DNA of 64,000 bases from Saprospiraceae bacterium (GTDB lineage: Bacteria > Bacteroidota > Bacteroidia > Chitinophagales > Saprospiraceae). Position numbers and translations under genes: made by a program. The notes beneath the pieces are model-generated. The model did not search any database and was not told the DNA's origin. It saw nothing but the letters and a program-made list of their open reading frames with translations. The DNA lies in assembly GCA_016720635.1 (NCBI GenBank), contig JADKKF010000014.1:38501-102500 (forward strand), read 5' to 3'. The stretch's first letter is position 1, and the number at the start of each line of letters is the position of its first letter. This document shows positions 8,739-17,983 of the stretch, piece by piece.

Positions 8739-9383
8739 TTACTTGATTTTGCGCGTGTAATCAGCTGGCAATTTGTAAGCGGAAGGTACATTCAAGATGA
8801 ATTGCTTGGAGAATATTGTGTCTTGGAGCGGGAGGATATTGTATTCGTTGAGGTGGGAAATGGCATCAAATCGAGAAAGATTAAAAGTCTCGATGATTTG
8901 GATCAATTTTGCATCATAATAAGGGTCAGTAGCATATCCACACCTTTTTAATCCTTCGCACCAGCCTTTATAATTCTGAGAACCCAGATCGAATAATGAT
9001 TTATAATTGGGTGAAATCAAAAGAAAGTTAGAGTGATCTCGAAAAGAACTTTCCATGGAATCATATTGGCGAAAGCACGACTTAACCAGCTGACCTGACA
9101 TGTCTTTATCGTCGTCCACTTTGTAATAAGTAGGACCAACCCAGTAATCTTTGCATTTTATACCAAAATAATTATTAGCCAAATAGGATAAATCGCTTTG
9201 ACCCCAGTTGGTTTCTAGGATACACTGAGCAAGGGTAACACTGGCAGGAATGCCGCTTTTGTGCATTTCTTGAACAGCCAAAACCCATTTGTCAGCAACA
9301 AATTGTCTTTTAGTGTCGTCAGAGATGGCCGAATGATTCCAACCAAATAGAGGAAAAGAGTAAATGATTATCCAAAAATACAT
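8739..9383 (-). CDS. Glucosaminidase-domain peptidoglycan hydrolase (FlgJ/LytG type)
   Basis: About 215 residues. After an N-terminal hydrophobic export segment (MYFWIIIYSFPLFGW) comes a glucosaminidase domain with catalytic Glu in TLAQCILETNWGQS and the following YFGIKCK and SFRDHSNFL motifs. It should cleave GlcNAc-MurNAc bonds in peptidoglycan. Despite the FlgJ resemblance, no flagellar gene is present; in Bacteroidota such enzymes are general autolysins. ATG at 9383 is favoured over 9416 because the signal segment begins there. There is no LysM domain, unlike many relatives. Confidence 0.85.
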   Translation of the reverse strand: MYFWIIIYSFPLFGWNHSAISDDTKRQFVADKWVLAVQEMHKSGIPASVTLAQCILETNWGQSDLSYLANNYFGIKCKDYWVGPTYYKVDDDKDMSGQLVKSCFRQYDSMESSFRDHSNFLLISPNYKSLFDLGSQNYKGWCEGLKRCGYATDPYYDAKLIQIIETFNLSRFDAISHLNEYNILPLQDTIFSKQFILNVPSAYKLPADYTRKIK

Positions 9384-9549
9384 TTTATCTAAAAGTTTAA
9401 GTCTTACGATGGACAAAAGTAAAGACTTTATTCTGTTTTACAAATTAATTTTAAATATTTTGTGAATAAGGAATAATCAAAATAAAAGTACAATAATTTG
9501 CGTTTATAAAATTTCTTTAAATATATTTTATTAAAATAAAAATATGTTA

Positions 9550-9557
9550 TAACTTTG
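9550..9557 (+). promoter_or_regulatory. -7 promoter element (TAACTTTG) of the DksA-like gene
   Basis: TAACTTTG matches the Bacteroidota -7 consensus TAnnTTTG and lies 41 bp before the ATG at 9598. I see no clear TTG at the -33 spacing. Confidence 0.5.
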
Positions 9558-9597
9558 CACCCCGAAAAGAATTTAAAGACATTAATGTAATTTGATC

Positions 9598-9969
9598 ATG
9601 GTAAATAAAGAGGTAAAAACAAGATATACCGATGAAGAATTGGAGGAATTCAATATTCTTATTACAGAAAAGCTCCGAAAAGCAAAAGAACAACTTTCGT
9701 TTTACATGTCTCAGCTTAACGATATTCATGACAATCCCGACTCCAAAATCAAAGGATTAGATGATGGAATTTTTACTGCTGAAAGCGAAAGGATAACTAA
9801 TATGGCTTCTAGGCAAAAGAAATTAATCCAGCACCTCGAAAATGCTTTAATTCGTATCAAAAATAAAGTGTACGGTGTGTGCCGTGAAACTGGAAAATTA
9901 ATATCTAAGGAAAGATTGAGAGCTGTTCCTCATGCAACTTTAAGCATCGAAGCAAAACAAAAGAATTAA
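9598..9969 (+). CDS. TraR/DksA-family transcription regulator
   Basis: About 123 residues. The N-terminal half is a helical coiled-coil hairpin (KEQLSFYMSQLNDI ... DDGIFTAESERITNMASRQ), followed by the DksA C-terminal motif VYGVCRETGKLISKERLRAV PHATLS. Only one Cys remains where classic DksA has a CxxC...CxxC zinc finger, a loss common in the Bacteroidota version. It would bind the RNA polymerase secondary channel. ATG 9598 is chosen over a TTG two codons upstream. lspA follows 71 bp downstream, a pairing often seen in this phylum. Confidence 0.85.
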   Translation: MVNKEVKTRYTDEELEEFNILITEKLRKAKEQLSFYMSQLNDIHDNPDSKIKGLDDGIFTAESERITNMASRQKKLIQHLENALIRIKNKVYGVCRETGKLISKERLRAVPHATLSIEAKQKN

Positions 9970-10040
9970 AAAAACATTTTACTCTAAGAGAAAATTCTTT
10001 TTTATAATACGAAGCGTCACTGCTTTTAATCTGGATAATA

Positions 10041-10727
10041 TTGAAAAAAAGTACCATTATCATTTGCATCATTTTGGCCCTGATTGTTGTGGATCAATGT
10101 CTAAAAATTTGGGTCAAAACTTCGATGTATTATGGTCAAGAGATACCCATCCTGGGTCAATCGTGGGCATACCTGCATTTTGTAGAAAATAATGGCATGG
10201 CATTTGGCCTAAGTATCGGCGGAGAGTGGGGGAAGTTGATGTTATCAATATTTAGGATAGTTGCGGTCTTTGGGCTGATATGGCTGATAAAGTTTCTAAT
10301 CAAACAAGGAGCGCCGTTGAGTTTGTTGGTTTGTTTCGCTATGATCATCGCAGGAGCTATAGGCAATATCATCGACAGTCTTTTCTATGGAATGATATTC
10401 TCAGAGTCACCCTATCACGGCGGGGAGTTGGCCACGATGTTTCCAGCAGAGGGGGGATATAGCCGATTCTTATTTGGAAAGGTAGTAGATATGTTTTATT
10501 TTCCAATCATTGACACAGAAATGCCCAGTTGGATACCGTATTTTGGTGGCAGTCAATTTCAGTTTTTCAAGCCCGTTTTTAATCTGGCAGACTCTTCGAT
10601 ATGTGTAGGGGTATTTTCCTTGTTTATTTTCCATAAGAATTTTTTCAATTCGACTTTGGAAGAAAAGGAAGAGGAGGCCGAGATGCAAAGTGAATCTCCT
10701 AAAGAATTGGAGGAAAATCCCAATTGA
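10041..10727 (+). CDS. lspA: Lipoprotein signal peptidase (signal peptidase II)
   Basis: 228-residue aspartyl protease of the inner membrane that removes signal peptides from diacylated prolipoproteins. Conserved motifs are VENNGMAFG, AGAIGNIIDSLFYG (about 104-117), GKVVDMFYF (catalytic D150) and FNLADSSI (catalytic D184), with four membrane spans. It is longer than the roughly 160-residue E. coli enzyme because of a loop at about 120-178 and an acidic tail (EEKEEEAEMQSE), both usual in Bacteroidota. The start appears to be TTG at 10041; no ATG fits the first span. A structured repeat element begins nine bases after the stop. Confidence 0.93.
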   Translation: MKKSTIIICIILALIVVDQCLKIWVKTSMYYGQEIPILGQSWAYLHFVENNGMAFGLSIGGEWGKLMLSIFRIVAVFGLIWLIKFLIKQGAPLSLLVCFAMIIAGAIGNIIDSLFYGMIFSESPYHGGELATMFPAEGGYSRFLFGKVVDMFYFPIIDTEMPSWIPYFGGSQFQFFKPVFNLADSSICVGVFSLFIFHKNFFNSTLEEKEEEAEMQSESPKELEENPN

Positions 10728-10735
10728 GCCTCTCA

Positions 10736-10851
10736 GTGCGCGAGGGGGTGAAGTGATCGACCCTTGGTCGAGTCTCAAAGAGACCAAAACGAAGTGGCGT
10801 CACGTAAGACCCGGTCTGATCTCGGCGATGAGACGAGAGCATGACGCGCCC
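10736..10851 (+). repeat. Dispersed structured element, copy A
   Basis: About 116 bp, directly after lspA and in the same orientation. It opens GTGCGCGAGGGGGTGAAGTG and closes GACGCGCCC. Inside are hairpin 1 (CGACC-CTT-GGTCG), hairpin 2 (GTCTC-AAA-GAGAC), the block CACGTAAGACCCGGTC, and hairpin 3 (TCTCG ... CGAGA). The pairing GTGA with TCAC joins the 5' block to the 3' block. The remaining intergenic DNA up to the DUF1599 gene shows nothing else recognisable. Confidence 0.75.
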
Positions 10852-10982
10852 AAAACCTTCAAAAATTTTCATATAACAATCGAATTAACCAAAAAAGGAA
10901 TGTTACGAATAGGTTAATGGCGCATTTTATTTGCATATATGCGCATAAAATTGATAATTTTGTGTCTTAAATGCCATATTAA

Positions 10983-11525
10983 GTGGGAAATACCCTAGAA
11001 GAATTCGATGCAGTTATAAAGAAATGCCGCTCCCTTTTGGTTCAAAAACACAAGGATTATGGCGATGCGTGGCGTATCATGAGGCTGCCTTCGATTACGG
11101 ATCAGATCATGATAAAGGCTTTTAGGATTAGGTCGGTGGAGATGAAAGGCACGAATACGGTGGGGGAATCGATCGAAAATGAGTTCGTCGGGATCATCAA
11201 TTATAGTCTGATGGCGCTCATGCAGCACGAATCTGAAACGACTGAAGGAGAGGGGGCTTGGTCTGAGACGATGCTGCTCGAAAACTACAACCAAGCTCAG
11301 CTGTCTTGTAGGTCACTATTGGCGGATAAGAACGACGACTACGCGGAGATTTGGAGGGCGATGCGTGTATCTTCGATGACGGATATGATCATCATGAAGT
11401 TGAAACGTATCAAACAATTGGAGGATAAGCAAGGGAAGACTCTGGTATCAGAGGGTGTAGATGCTGGATATAGAGATATAGTGAATTATTCTGTTTTTGC
11501 TTTGATTCTTCTGGGATACGTATAA
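10983..11525 (+). CDS. DUF1599 protein with two internal repeats
   Basis: 180 residues composed of two similar halves. VIKKCRSLLVQKHKDYGDAW ... SITDQIMIKAFRIRSVE ... VGIINYSLMALM is echoed by QLSCRSLLADKNDDYAEIW ... SMTDMIIMKLKRIKQLE ... RDIVNYSVFALIL. This matches the DUF1599 (nucleotide modification-associated) family, whose biochemical role is not established to my knowledge. The start is GTG 10983; the nearest ATG upstream meets a stop at once. It is followed 34 bp later by the DoxX-like/BT_3928-type protein, a conserved neighbour in Bacteroidota, so an operon is likely. Confidence 0.85.
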   Translation: MGNTLEEFDAVIKKCRSLLVQKHKDYGDAWRIMRLPSITDQIMIKAFRIRSVEMKGTNTVGESIENEFVGIINYSLMALMQHESETTEGEGAWSETMLLENYNQAQLSCRSLLADKNDDYAEIWRAMRVSSMTDMIIMKLKRIKQLEDKQGKTLVSEGVDAGYRDIVNYSVFALILLGYV

Positions 11526-11559
11526 AAAAATGATTTAAAACAACAAAGATTTTGTAATT

Positions 11560-13035
11560 ATGACACTTACAACCTTATTGATAAGCTTTGGGATAATCGG
11601 TATTTTGTTGACATTGGTGACGAAATACCTTTTGGGGGTGAAAATTAATTGGATCGTTACCTTTATGCAATTTTTTTGCGGGGTTTGGTATTTTTTCTCG
11701 GGGATGGTGAAAGCCATAGATCCCATGGGTACTGCCTTCAAGATGAAGGAGTATTTCGGAGAGTTTTCGAGGCATTTTGAAGGAAGTTTTCTTTCTTTTT
11801 TGTCGCCGTTATGGCCCTTTTTGAGCGAACATGTCATATGGGTTTCGATATTTGTCATTCTTCTAGAAATACTCTTGGGCGTGGCTTTAATCATCGGATA
11901 TAGACGCTTGGGTACGGCTTGGGTTTTCTTGTTATTGTTGTTGTTTTTTATAAAATTGACTGGATTCACATACCTGACAGGATATGTTCCTAGTGATGCG
12001 CATTTCTTTGATTTTAGCAAGTGGACTGCCTACAAAGAAAGCAATATGAAGGTGACGGATTGTGGGTGTTTTGGCGATTTTTTAAAGTTGGAACCAAAAG
12101 TTTCATTTTTCAAGGATATATTCTTGTTGTTGCCAGCGTTGGTTTTTGTATTTTTCTGGAAAAGCAAACACGAACTTTTTACTACCAACTGGCGAAGGAA
12201 TATCATGTGGATATCGGGTATTTTGGCATTAGGGCTATGCTATTATAATACTTTTATGAATGAGCCAATAGTTGATTTTAGACCATTCAGCGAGGGAACA
12301 AATATCCGAGAAGTCAAGAAAGCGGAAGAAGAAGCTGCAGCTGAGGTGAAGGTAACGGGATACAAACTGGTATCCAAGTCGGATGGCAAGGTGGTAGAAA
12401 TGCCTATGGAGCAATTCATGAATGAATTCAAAAATTATCCGGCGGAACAGTGGGAGTATGAGCAGATAAAGACCGAACCGAGGATAAAGCATACAAAAAT
12501 ATCAGACTTCAGAGTTGAAACGGACGATGGACGAGAGATCAGTGGTGAAATACTGGGAGAAAAAGGTTATAGTTTGATGTTTGTTTCCTATATGTTGGAT
12601 GGCTTGGAACAAACAAGAGAAGTATCAGTCAGCGATACTACGGAACTGGTAGATTCTGTATTGTTGGCCAAAAAGGATCCAAATGCGATACAGATGAGAA
12701 TAACTACTGCGACCAAAAACGAAGTATATTATACTTGGAATCCAGATTTCGTCAAGATAGTGCAGGACAAAGTAAATCCGCTCATGGATGGAATGGCTGC
12801 CGAAGGCGTAAAAACTCTTGGAATAGCTGGTGGAGCCTTTACATTGAAAATCGACGCTTTCAAGAAGGACAACAATGTCAAGTTCCCGATATATATGCAA
12901 GACGATTTGGTGGTGAAAACGATCATGAGGTCAAATCCAGGGTTGATATTGTGGAAAGATGGCGTAATCGTAGCCAAGTGGCATTATAAGGACTTTCCGA
13001 GTTTGGAAGATCTTAAGAAAATGGTAAAATCATAA
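11560..13035 (+). CDS. DoxX-like membrane protein of the BT_3928 family
   Basis: 491 residues. The N-terminal half (about 1-225) has around five or six membrane spans and resembles DoxX/MauE-type proteins (WYFFSGMVKAIDPMGTAFKM, then DCGCFGDF), with a CxC pair at residues 167-169 that suggests quinone or thiol redox chemistry. The C-terminal half (about 230-491) is soluble and has a thioredoxin-like feel (GLILWKDGVIVAKWHYKDFP at the end). The family is conserved in Bacteroidota without a proven function. It lies between DUF1599 and an ABC exporter, with a 31-bp gap to the latter. Confidence 0.8.
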   Translation: MTLTTLLISFGIIGILLTLVTKYLLGVKINWIVTFMQFFCGVWYFFSGMVKAIDPMGTAFKMKEYFGEFSRHFEGSFLSFLSPLWPFLSEHVIWVSIFVILLEILLGVALIIGYRRLGTAWVFLLLLLFFIKLTGFTYLTGYVPSDAHFFDFSKWTAYKESNMKVTDCGCFGDFLKLEPKVSFFKDIFLLLPALVFVFFWKSKHELFTTNWRRNIMWISGILALGLCYYNTFMNEPIVDFRPFSEGTNIREVKKAEEEAAAEVKVTGYKLVSKSDGKVVEMPMEQFMNEFKNYPAEQWEYEQIKTEPRIKHTKISDFRVETDDGREISGEILGEKGYSLMFVSYMLDGLEQTREVSVSDTTELVDSVLLAKKDPNAIQMRITTATKNEVYYTWNPDFVKIVQDKVNPLMDGMAAEGVKTLGIAGGAFTLKIDAFKKDNNVKFPIYMQDDLVVKTIMRSNPGLILWKDGVIVAKWHYKDFPSLEDLKKMVKS

Positions 13036-13066
13036 TAGGGGACACCCCGCAATATAATAGACCCAA

Positions 13067-14806
13067 GTGAAAGAATTAGCTTATCTTAATCCATACCTTT
13101 GGAAGCATAAATGGAAGTTAATTCTGGGCATATTGTTTGTGATTATTTCCAATTATTTCCAAATACTTCAGCCTCAAGAGGTGAGGAAGTCATTGGATAC
13201 CATCATTGCTTTTCTTCAGGATAAAAATAGAAACGAAACGGAATTTTACGAGAATCTTTTTTACTTCGGGATGGTGATCCTTGGATACGCTCTCTTGATG
13301 GGATTGTTCATGTTTTTCATGAGACAAACTATTATCGTGATGTCCAGAGAGATCGAATATGACCTTAGAGAAGATATCTTCAAACATTATACAACTTTAG
13401 ATCCTCATTTTTTTAAGGAAAATAAAACAGGGGATATGATGGCTCGTATCGTGGAGGACGTATCCAAAGTGCGCATGTATTTGGGACCTGCGATCATGTA
13501 TGCGGTGAATATCTTGACTCTGACATTCATGACGGTGTATTCTATGTTTTCTGTGAATGCAAAACTGGCATTTTGGAGCTTGTTGCCATTGCCCTTATTG
13601 TCAATAACAATTTATTTTATCTCGGATATCATCAATAAGCAAAGTACGAAAATACAAAAACAACTTTCGAATCTTAACAATATCACGCAAGAGGTTTTTT
13701 CAGGAATTAGGGTGGTGAAAGCATACACCCGTGAGCGTGAAATATCTAAGTATTTTGATAAGGCCACGGAGCATTATCGTTTTTTGAATTTAGAATTGGC
13801 TAGGACTGATTCATTCTTTTCGCCCTTGATGTTTTTTATCATAGGCGCTAGTACTTTGCTTACGATATATCTAGGAGGGCTCGAAGTGATGGCGGGTAGA
13901 TTTACGACGGGAAATATCGCAGAGTTTATTATCTATATAGGAAAACTTACTTGGCCAGTGACGTCCGCTGGTTGGATTGCCTCATTGATTCAGCAAGCTG
14001 CCGCCTCTCAAAAGCGAATCAATGAGTTCATGAATGTGAAAAGTACCATTAAATTTGGCAAGGTTCAGGAGATCAAAAATAGGGATATTGTACTCGACCA
14101 TGTTAGTTTTACTTATCCTGGAAAAACAAGCCCTACATTGATAGACCTCAATTTGAAAATCCCCTCAGGAACAAAATTGGCTATATTCGGTCGTACAGGA
14201 AGTGGTAAGACCACGCTGGTAGATTTGCTGGTGAGACAGTACGATCCTAGCGAAGGCAAGATCATGATAGGTGGAATCGAACTCTCGGAGATGAGCAATG
14301 AAGCATTGAGAAAGACTATAGCCATAGCCCCACAAGATGGATTCTTATTTTCAGAAAAAGTAAAAAATAATATCATCTATCCAAATACCAATCGTTCGCA
14401 AGATAATATAGAACAATTCGCTAGACAGGCGTCGATTCACGAGGAAATATTGCAATTGCCGAATGGATACGATACGATGATTGGTGAGCGCGGCGTTACG
14501 CTTTCGGGTGGGCAAAAGCAAAGAATAGGTATAGCAAGAGCTCTGAGCGTAGCCCCTAAAGTATTGATTTTGGACGACAGTCTGTCGGCGGTGGATGCCA
14601 AGACAGAATTTGCGATCAGCCAAACGCTCAACGATGAGCTGAATGATCAGACCTTAATTTGTTGTACGCATAGAATCTATCAGAATATAAAATTCGACAA
14701 TATCATCGTACTAGAAAGTGGAAGGATCGTACAAGAAGGGACGCATGAACAACTGATAAACGAGCCTGGTTTTTACCAAACTCTGTGGCAAAGCACTCAG
14801 AATTAA
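13067..14806 (+). CDS. ABC exporter half-transporter (fused membrane and ATPase domains)
   Basis: 579 residues, MdlB/MsbA-like: six-span exporter domain at about 10-320, ATPase domain from about 340. Walker A is GRTGSGKTT near 374, the Q-loop is APQDGFLF, the signature is LSGGQKQR near 478, Walker B is VLILDDSLSAVD near 500, and the H-switch is CCTHR. The residue after the Walker B aspartate is Asp instead of the usual catalytic Glu. Such degenerate sites are common in one partner of heterodimeric exporters, but no second half-transporter is in this window. The start is GTG 13067. The stop overlaps the convergent exonuclease gene by 4 bp. Confidence 0.9.
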   Translation: MKELAYLNPYLWKHKWKLILGILFVIISNYFQILQPQEVRKSLDTIIAFLQDKNRNETEFYENLFYFGMVILGYALLMGLFMFFMRQTIIVMSREIEYDLREDIFKHYTTLDPHFFKENKTGDMMARIVEDVSKVRMYLGPAIMYAVNILTLTFMTVYSMFSVNAKLAFWSLLPLPLLSITIYFISDIINKQSTKIQKQLSNLNNITQEVFSGIRVVKAYTREREISKYFDKATEHYRFLNLELARTDSFFSPLMFFIIGASTLLTIYLGGLEVMAGRFTTGNIAEFIIYIGKLTWPVTSAGWIASLIQQAAASQKRINEFMNVKSTIKFGKVQEIKNRDIVLDHVSFTYPGKTSPTLIDLNLKIPSGTKLAIFGRTGSGKTTLVDLLVRQYDPSEGKIMIGGIELSEMSNEALRKTIAIAPQDGFLFSEKVKNNIIYPNTNRSQDNIEQFARQASIHEEILQLPNGYDTMIGERGVTLSGGQKQRIGIARALSVAPKVLILDDSLSAVDAKTEFAISQTLNDELNDQTLICCTHRIYQNIKFDNIIVLESGRIVQEGTHEQLINEPGFYQTLWQSTQN

Positions 14807-16224
14807 GCATCTATTGTGCTATTGTTCAGCGGTATAAATATGAATTTTTGCCGATGTTTGTTTAGATATTTTCGAGTAATTTGATCCAGTTCGTGGTGCG
14901 GCTTACATTTATTTATTGATTCGATGATGGATTCTGCGTTTTGAAAAGTATTACCTTTATCCAAGTAACCCCAACCCATGCATATTCCTTTAGAAACCCA
15001 AATTGCCGCTTTTTCAGAACTGTCGCGGCCTTTGTCTAAATAGATACCATCCTCAGGTAAATTTGGTTGGAGTATTTGATCTAAAACCAGCTCCAGGGCC
15101 TCATTGTAGTCTTTAGGATCCAAATTCTGGATTTCGAAATAGTGGCATTGACCGATCTGACCATTGAGACATCCTTCATTTGAAGCTCCATCTTTGTTGA
15201 TGCAGGCGCAAAGATCTGCACGATATAATATGGATTGGATAAATCCATGGGCTTCTTCACTACGTGTAAATTGTTTTATAAATCGCAGTGTTCCCACAGC
15301 TTCAATTTTCGTAACCTTCAGAGAGCCAATGCCATTTTTATGGTGGTCTAAAACCACGGCAAAGCGATAGGATTTGTTTCTCTGGGCGACATTGACGCTA
15401 GGACTCAATCTTTTGATTTCGACCGATTCAAGCAACAATGATACCAACTCACTTCCGCAAACCTCATAGCTGAAAGACGCTGTATGGAAGTGCAGTTTGC
15501 GTGCTTTTTCAGTTTGATCCCTAAAATGTTCAATGATTCTCTTTTTGATATTCAATGCTTTGCCAACATAGATTACATCGTTGTTCTCATTATAAATATA
15601 GTAAATCCCGCACGACTCAGGTAGCCTATGTATATCTTCGAGTGTAACATTTGGCGGCAGTTTGGCTTCTTTTATGCCTAGTGAAACTTCCTGTTTTATA
15701 TCTTTGATTAATTTTCCTTGGTACATTTTCTCGAAAATAATGGCAGTAGCCAAAGCATCATCCAAAGCTCTGTGTCGAGCTGAAACTTCAATACCAAAAT
15801 GTTCGATCAGATTGCCAAGCGAGTAGGACCTAAGACCTGGAAATGCCTTTCTCGATAGATTAACAGTGCACATTTGTTTTTTTGAAAAAGTATATCCTAA
15901 ATCTTCGAATTCTGCTTTTACAAATCCAAAATCGAAACGCACATTATGCGCCACGAATATAGCACCATCCATAATATCTATAATTTCATGGGCAATTTCA
16001 TAAAATTTGGGGGCGTCTTTGACCATGTCGTTGGTGATGCCAGTAATCCTAGTTATGTGAAAGGGAATGTTTCTTTCAGGATTGATCAGACTATGGAATT
16101 GTTTGATAATTTTGTCTCCGTCGTGCAAGATAACGGCTATTTCGGTTATTTTTTCGTGCTTGGCGAGTCCACCCGTAGTTTCTATATCGACGATAGCAAA
16201 CAGATGTCCAGCGCTATTTTTCAT
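14803..16224 (-). CDS. DEDDh exonuclease fused to GIY-YIG nuclease (DnaQ-UvrC/Cho-like)
   Basis: 473 residues. The N-terminal DnaQ-type 3'-5' exonuclease (about 1-180) has FAIVDIETTG (D13, E15), FVAHNVRFDFGF and HRALDDALAT (the H and D of DEDDh). A GIY-YIG domain follows at about 205-290 (SCGIYYIYNENNDVIYVGKA, then IKKRIIEHF, and SLLLESVEIKR with the conserved Glu). The C-terminal region resembles the UvrC-homologue part of Cho-type proteins. This fusion (PolC-type epsilon plus UvrC-like nuclease) is known in several phyla and is thought to act in DNA repair. Its start overlaps the tsaE stop by 4 bp, so the two are translationally coupled. Confidence 0.88.
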   Translation of the reverse strand: MKNSAGHLFAIVDIETTGGLAKHEKITEIAVILHDGDKIIKQFHSLINPERNIPFHITRITGITNDMVKDAPKFYEIAHEIIDIMDGAIFVAHNVRFDFGFVKAEFEDLGYTFSKKQMCTVNLSRKAFPGLRSYSLGNLIEHFGIEVSARHRALDDALATAIIFEKMYQGKLIKDIKQEVSLGIKEAKLPPNVTLEDIHRLPESCGIYYIYNENNDVIYVGKALNIKKRIIEHFRDQTEKARKLHFHTASFSYEVCGSELVSLLLESVEIKRLSPSVNVAQRNKSYRFAVVLDHHKNGIGSLKVTKIEAVGTLRFIKQFTRSEEAHGFIQSILYRADLCACINKDGASNEGCLNGQIGQCHYFEIQNLDPKDYNEALELVLDQILQPNLPEDGIYLDKGRDSSEKAAIWVSKGICMGWGYLDKGNTFQNAESIIESINKCKPHHELDQITRKYLNKHRQKFIFIPLNNSTIDA

Positions 16225-16667
16225 TTTGATTCGTATCTAAAAAACGAAAAAGTCCTCTCTTCGTTCGCACCCAGTTCGATCTTAATCAATATAGCTTGAT
16301 GGATAAAAGACATTGCCAAATTGGCCCATTCTATAAAGCAAGTTTTATCGTTACTCAGATATTCTTGAAGTCCGATTTCTTGCAATTCTTCGGGATCATC
16401 TATGCGGTATAAGTCCATATGATAAAAGACTTGACCATCATGGGTTATGTATTCATTGATTAAGGAAAATGTAGGGCTGGTTATTTCATTGGTAACTCCG
16501 AGATAAGCTCCTAAATGTTTCATAAAAGTAGTTTTGCCGCTACCCATTTCTGCATCAAGTACAAATAATTTGTTTTTTTGCATCAAATTACAAACGACTT
16601 CGACGACTTGTGATAAGGAAGCCTCATCTGAGATTTGTATGTTTGGAGCTATTTTCTCTAGAGACAT
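16221..16667 (-). CDS. tsaE: tRNA threonylcarbamoyladenosine biosynthesis ATPase TsaE
   Basis: 148 residues. TsaE powers the TsaBD complex that makes t6A at position 37 of ANN-decoding tRNAs. Walker A is DAEMGSGKTTFMKHLG (about 38-53). Other family motifs are TSPTFSLINEY, FYHMDLYRIDDPEEL and CFIEWANLA. Length is normal. The last codons overlap the start of the exonuclease/GIY-YIG gene (ATGA-type overlap). The 190 bp upstream contain no gene that I can see. Confidence 0.94.
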   Translation of the reverse strand: MSLEKIAPNIQISDEASLSQVVEVVCNLMQKNKLFVLDAEMGSGKTTFMKHLGAYLGVTNEITSPTFSLINEYITHDGQVFYHMDLYRIDDPEELQEIGLQEYLSNDKTCFIEWANLAMSFIHQAILIKIELGANEERTFSFFRYESK

Positions 16668-16859
16668 TTACTTTAATATTTGAAGTAAATGGATTATGCT
16701 GATTGGATTATTTTCCATCCGATTTTTTTTGAAATCAACCTTTTGAAGGTTCCATACTGAAATGCCAATACCACATTTACATTTTTAAAGATTGTAATTT
16801 AAAAAAAAATGACTAGAAATTGGCTTTTTGGATTTATTGTAATTCCTATCTCAAAAATT

Positions 16860-17471
16860 TTATTTGGATTTTTTATGTTCTTCGTTGATGGTGATGATGG
16901 CTTCCTGAGTGATATCTAGACCTTTATTACCGTATAAAACACCCCCACCAGCACTGCTTTTGATCAAAACATAGTCATAACCTCGTTCGGCAGAGATGCG
17001 CTCCAGATAATCGTCCACTTTGGTTTTTAAGTCTTTTTGAAGATCACCTAATTTCTTTTCAAGCGCAAGACCAGCTTCGTCCTTTTGTTTGGCCAGACTG
17101 GCTTCTTCGGCTGCAAGTTTTTGCTGCTCTTGAGCAAAAGCCGATTCTAATTTTTTCAATTCTACAGGGGCTATATCTTGTGCCTTTTGTTGTGTCTCCA
17201 TGACTTTTCTTTGGAAGGCTTCTATCTTTTTTTGGAATGCTTGGATTTTTCCCCCAATATTTTGTTCTGCTTTCTTTCCTTCTGCTTCCAATTGAGCTTT
17301 TCTCTCCTTGTACAAATCATAATTTTCTATCAAGGTATCTACATTGACATAAACTATTTTAGGGCTTTGATTCCCAGTAGTTGAAACCTGAACAGGAGCT
17401 GGTTTTGGGGCTGTCTGTTGACATTGACTGATCACCAAAAGTACATAAAGAATGAAGAACGTATGTCTCAT
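16860..17471 (-). CDS. OmpH/Skp-family periplasmic chaperone-like lipoprotein
   Basis: 203 residues. A signal peptide ends in a lipobox-like VISQC, so the protein is probably lipid-anchored in the periplasm, unlike soluble Skp. There is a Pro-rich linker (PKPAPVQ), then IVYVNVDTLIENYDLYKERK typical of OmpH/Skp, a long charged coiled coil (about 60-150), and a C-terminal strand (YDYVLIKSSAGGGVLYG, GLDITQEAIITINEEHKK). It should bind unfolded outer-membrane proteins. It has its own promoter (TTG-N19-TATATTTG). Confidence 0.88.
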   Translation of the reverse strand: MRHTFFILYVLLVISQCQQTAPKPAPVQVSTTGNQSPKIVYVNVDTLIENYDLYKERKAQLEAEGKKAEQNIGGKIQAFQKKIEAFQRKVMETQQKAQDIAPVELKKLESAFAQEQQKLAAEEASLAKQKDEAGLALEKKLGDLQKDLKTKVDDYLERISAERGYDYVLIKSSAGGGVLYGNKGLDITQEAIITINEEHKKSK

Positions 17472-17499
17472 TGAGTCTAGAATAAATGAAATAATTGGA

Positions 17500-17529
17500 C
17501 AAATATAAGAATAATACCTAAATATTCAA
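17500..17529 (-). promoter_or_regulatory. Bacteroidota-type promoter of the OmpH-like gene
   Basis: TTG at 17529-17527, a 19-bp spacer, and TATATTTG at 17507-17500, matching the TTG-N19/21-TAnnTTTG pattern. It lies 29 bp before the ATG at 17471. Confidence 0.65.
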
Positions 17530-17648
17530 AAACTGATGCGTTTGTAGGTCAATAATAAAAATATCAAAGAAAATCTTCCGATGTTGATTAATCAAAAATG
17601 GACGCTTCACCCATTTTTTAAATATATATCGGTGCTGTGTTCCCAATG

Positions 17649-17674
17649 AAAAAAGGCCGTCCAATGGACAGCCT
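17649..17674 (-). terminator. Rho-independent terminator after rpmA
   Basis: Read on the minus strand: a 9-bp stem AGGCTGTCC / GGACGGCCT with an ATT loop and one G-U pair, followed by a run of six T. It lies 32 bp past the rpmA stop. Confidence 0.75.
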
Positions 17675-17705
17675 AGAAATTATATTAAACCGATATAATT
17701 ATTTC

Positions 17706-17954
17706 TTATAAAACGCTCACGAAAGTACGATCCTTCATACCTTTCTTGAATGTAACTACGCCATCAGTCAAAGCATAAATGGTATGGTCTTTGCCAATAC
17801 CAACATTTAAGCCTGGATGGAATCTAGTTCCTCTCTGTCTGATGATAATATTACCAGCTATAGCGGTTTGACCACCGAAAAGCTTAACGCCAAGGCGTTT
17901 ACTCATACTATCTCTTCCGTTATCCGAACTACCTACACCTTTCTTATGTGCCAT
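17706..17954 (-). CDS. rpmA: 50S ribosomal protein L27
   Basis: 82 residues. L27 sits near the peptidyl-transferase centre. The N-terminal MAHKKGVGSSDNGRDSMSKR and the GGQTAIAGNIIIRQRGTRF core are diagnostic. The N-terminus lacks the Firmicutes-type cleaved extension. It follows rplU by 29 bp in the usual rplU-rpmA order and is followed by a terminator hairpin. Confidence 0.97.
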   Translation of the reverse strand: MAHKKGVGSSDNGRDSMSKRLGVKLFGGQTAIAGNIIIRQRGTRFHPGLNVGIGKDHTIYALTDGVVTFKKGMKDRTFVSVL

Positions 17955-17983
17955 TGTCTTTTGATTTTAATGATTAGTAATAA

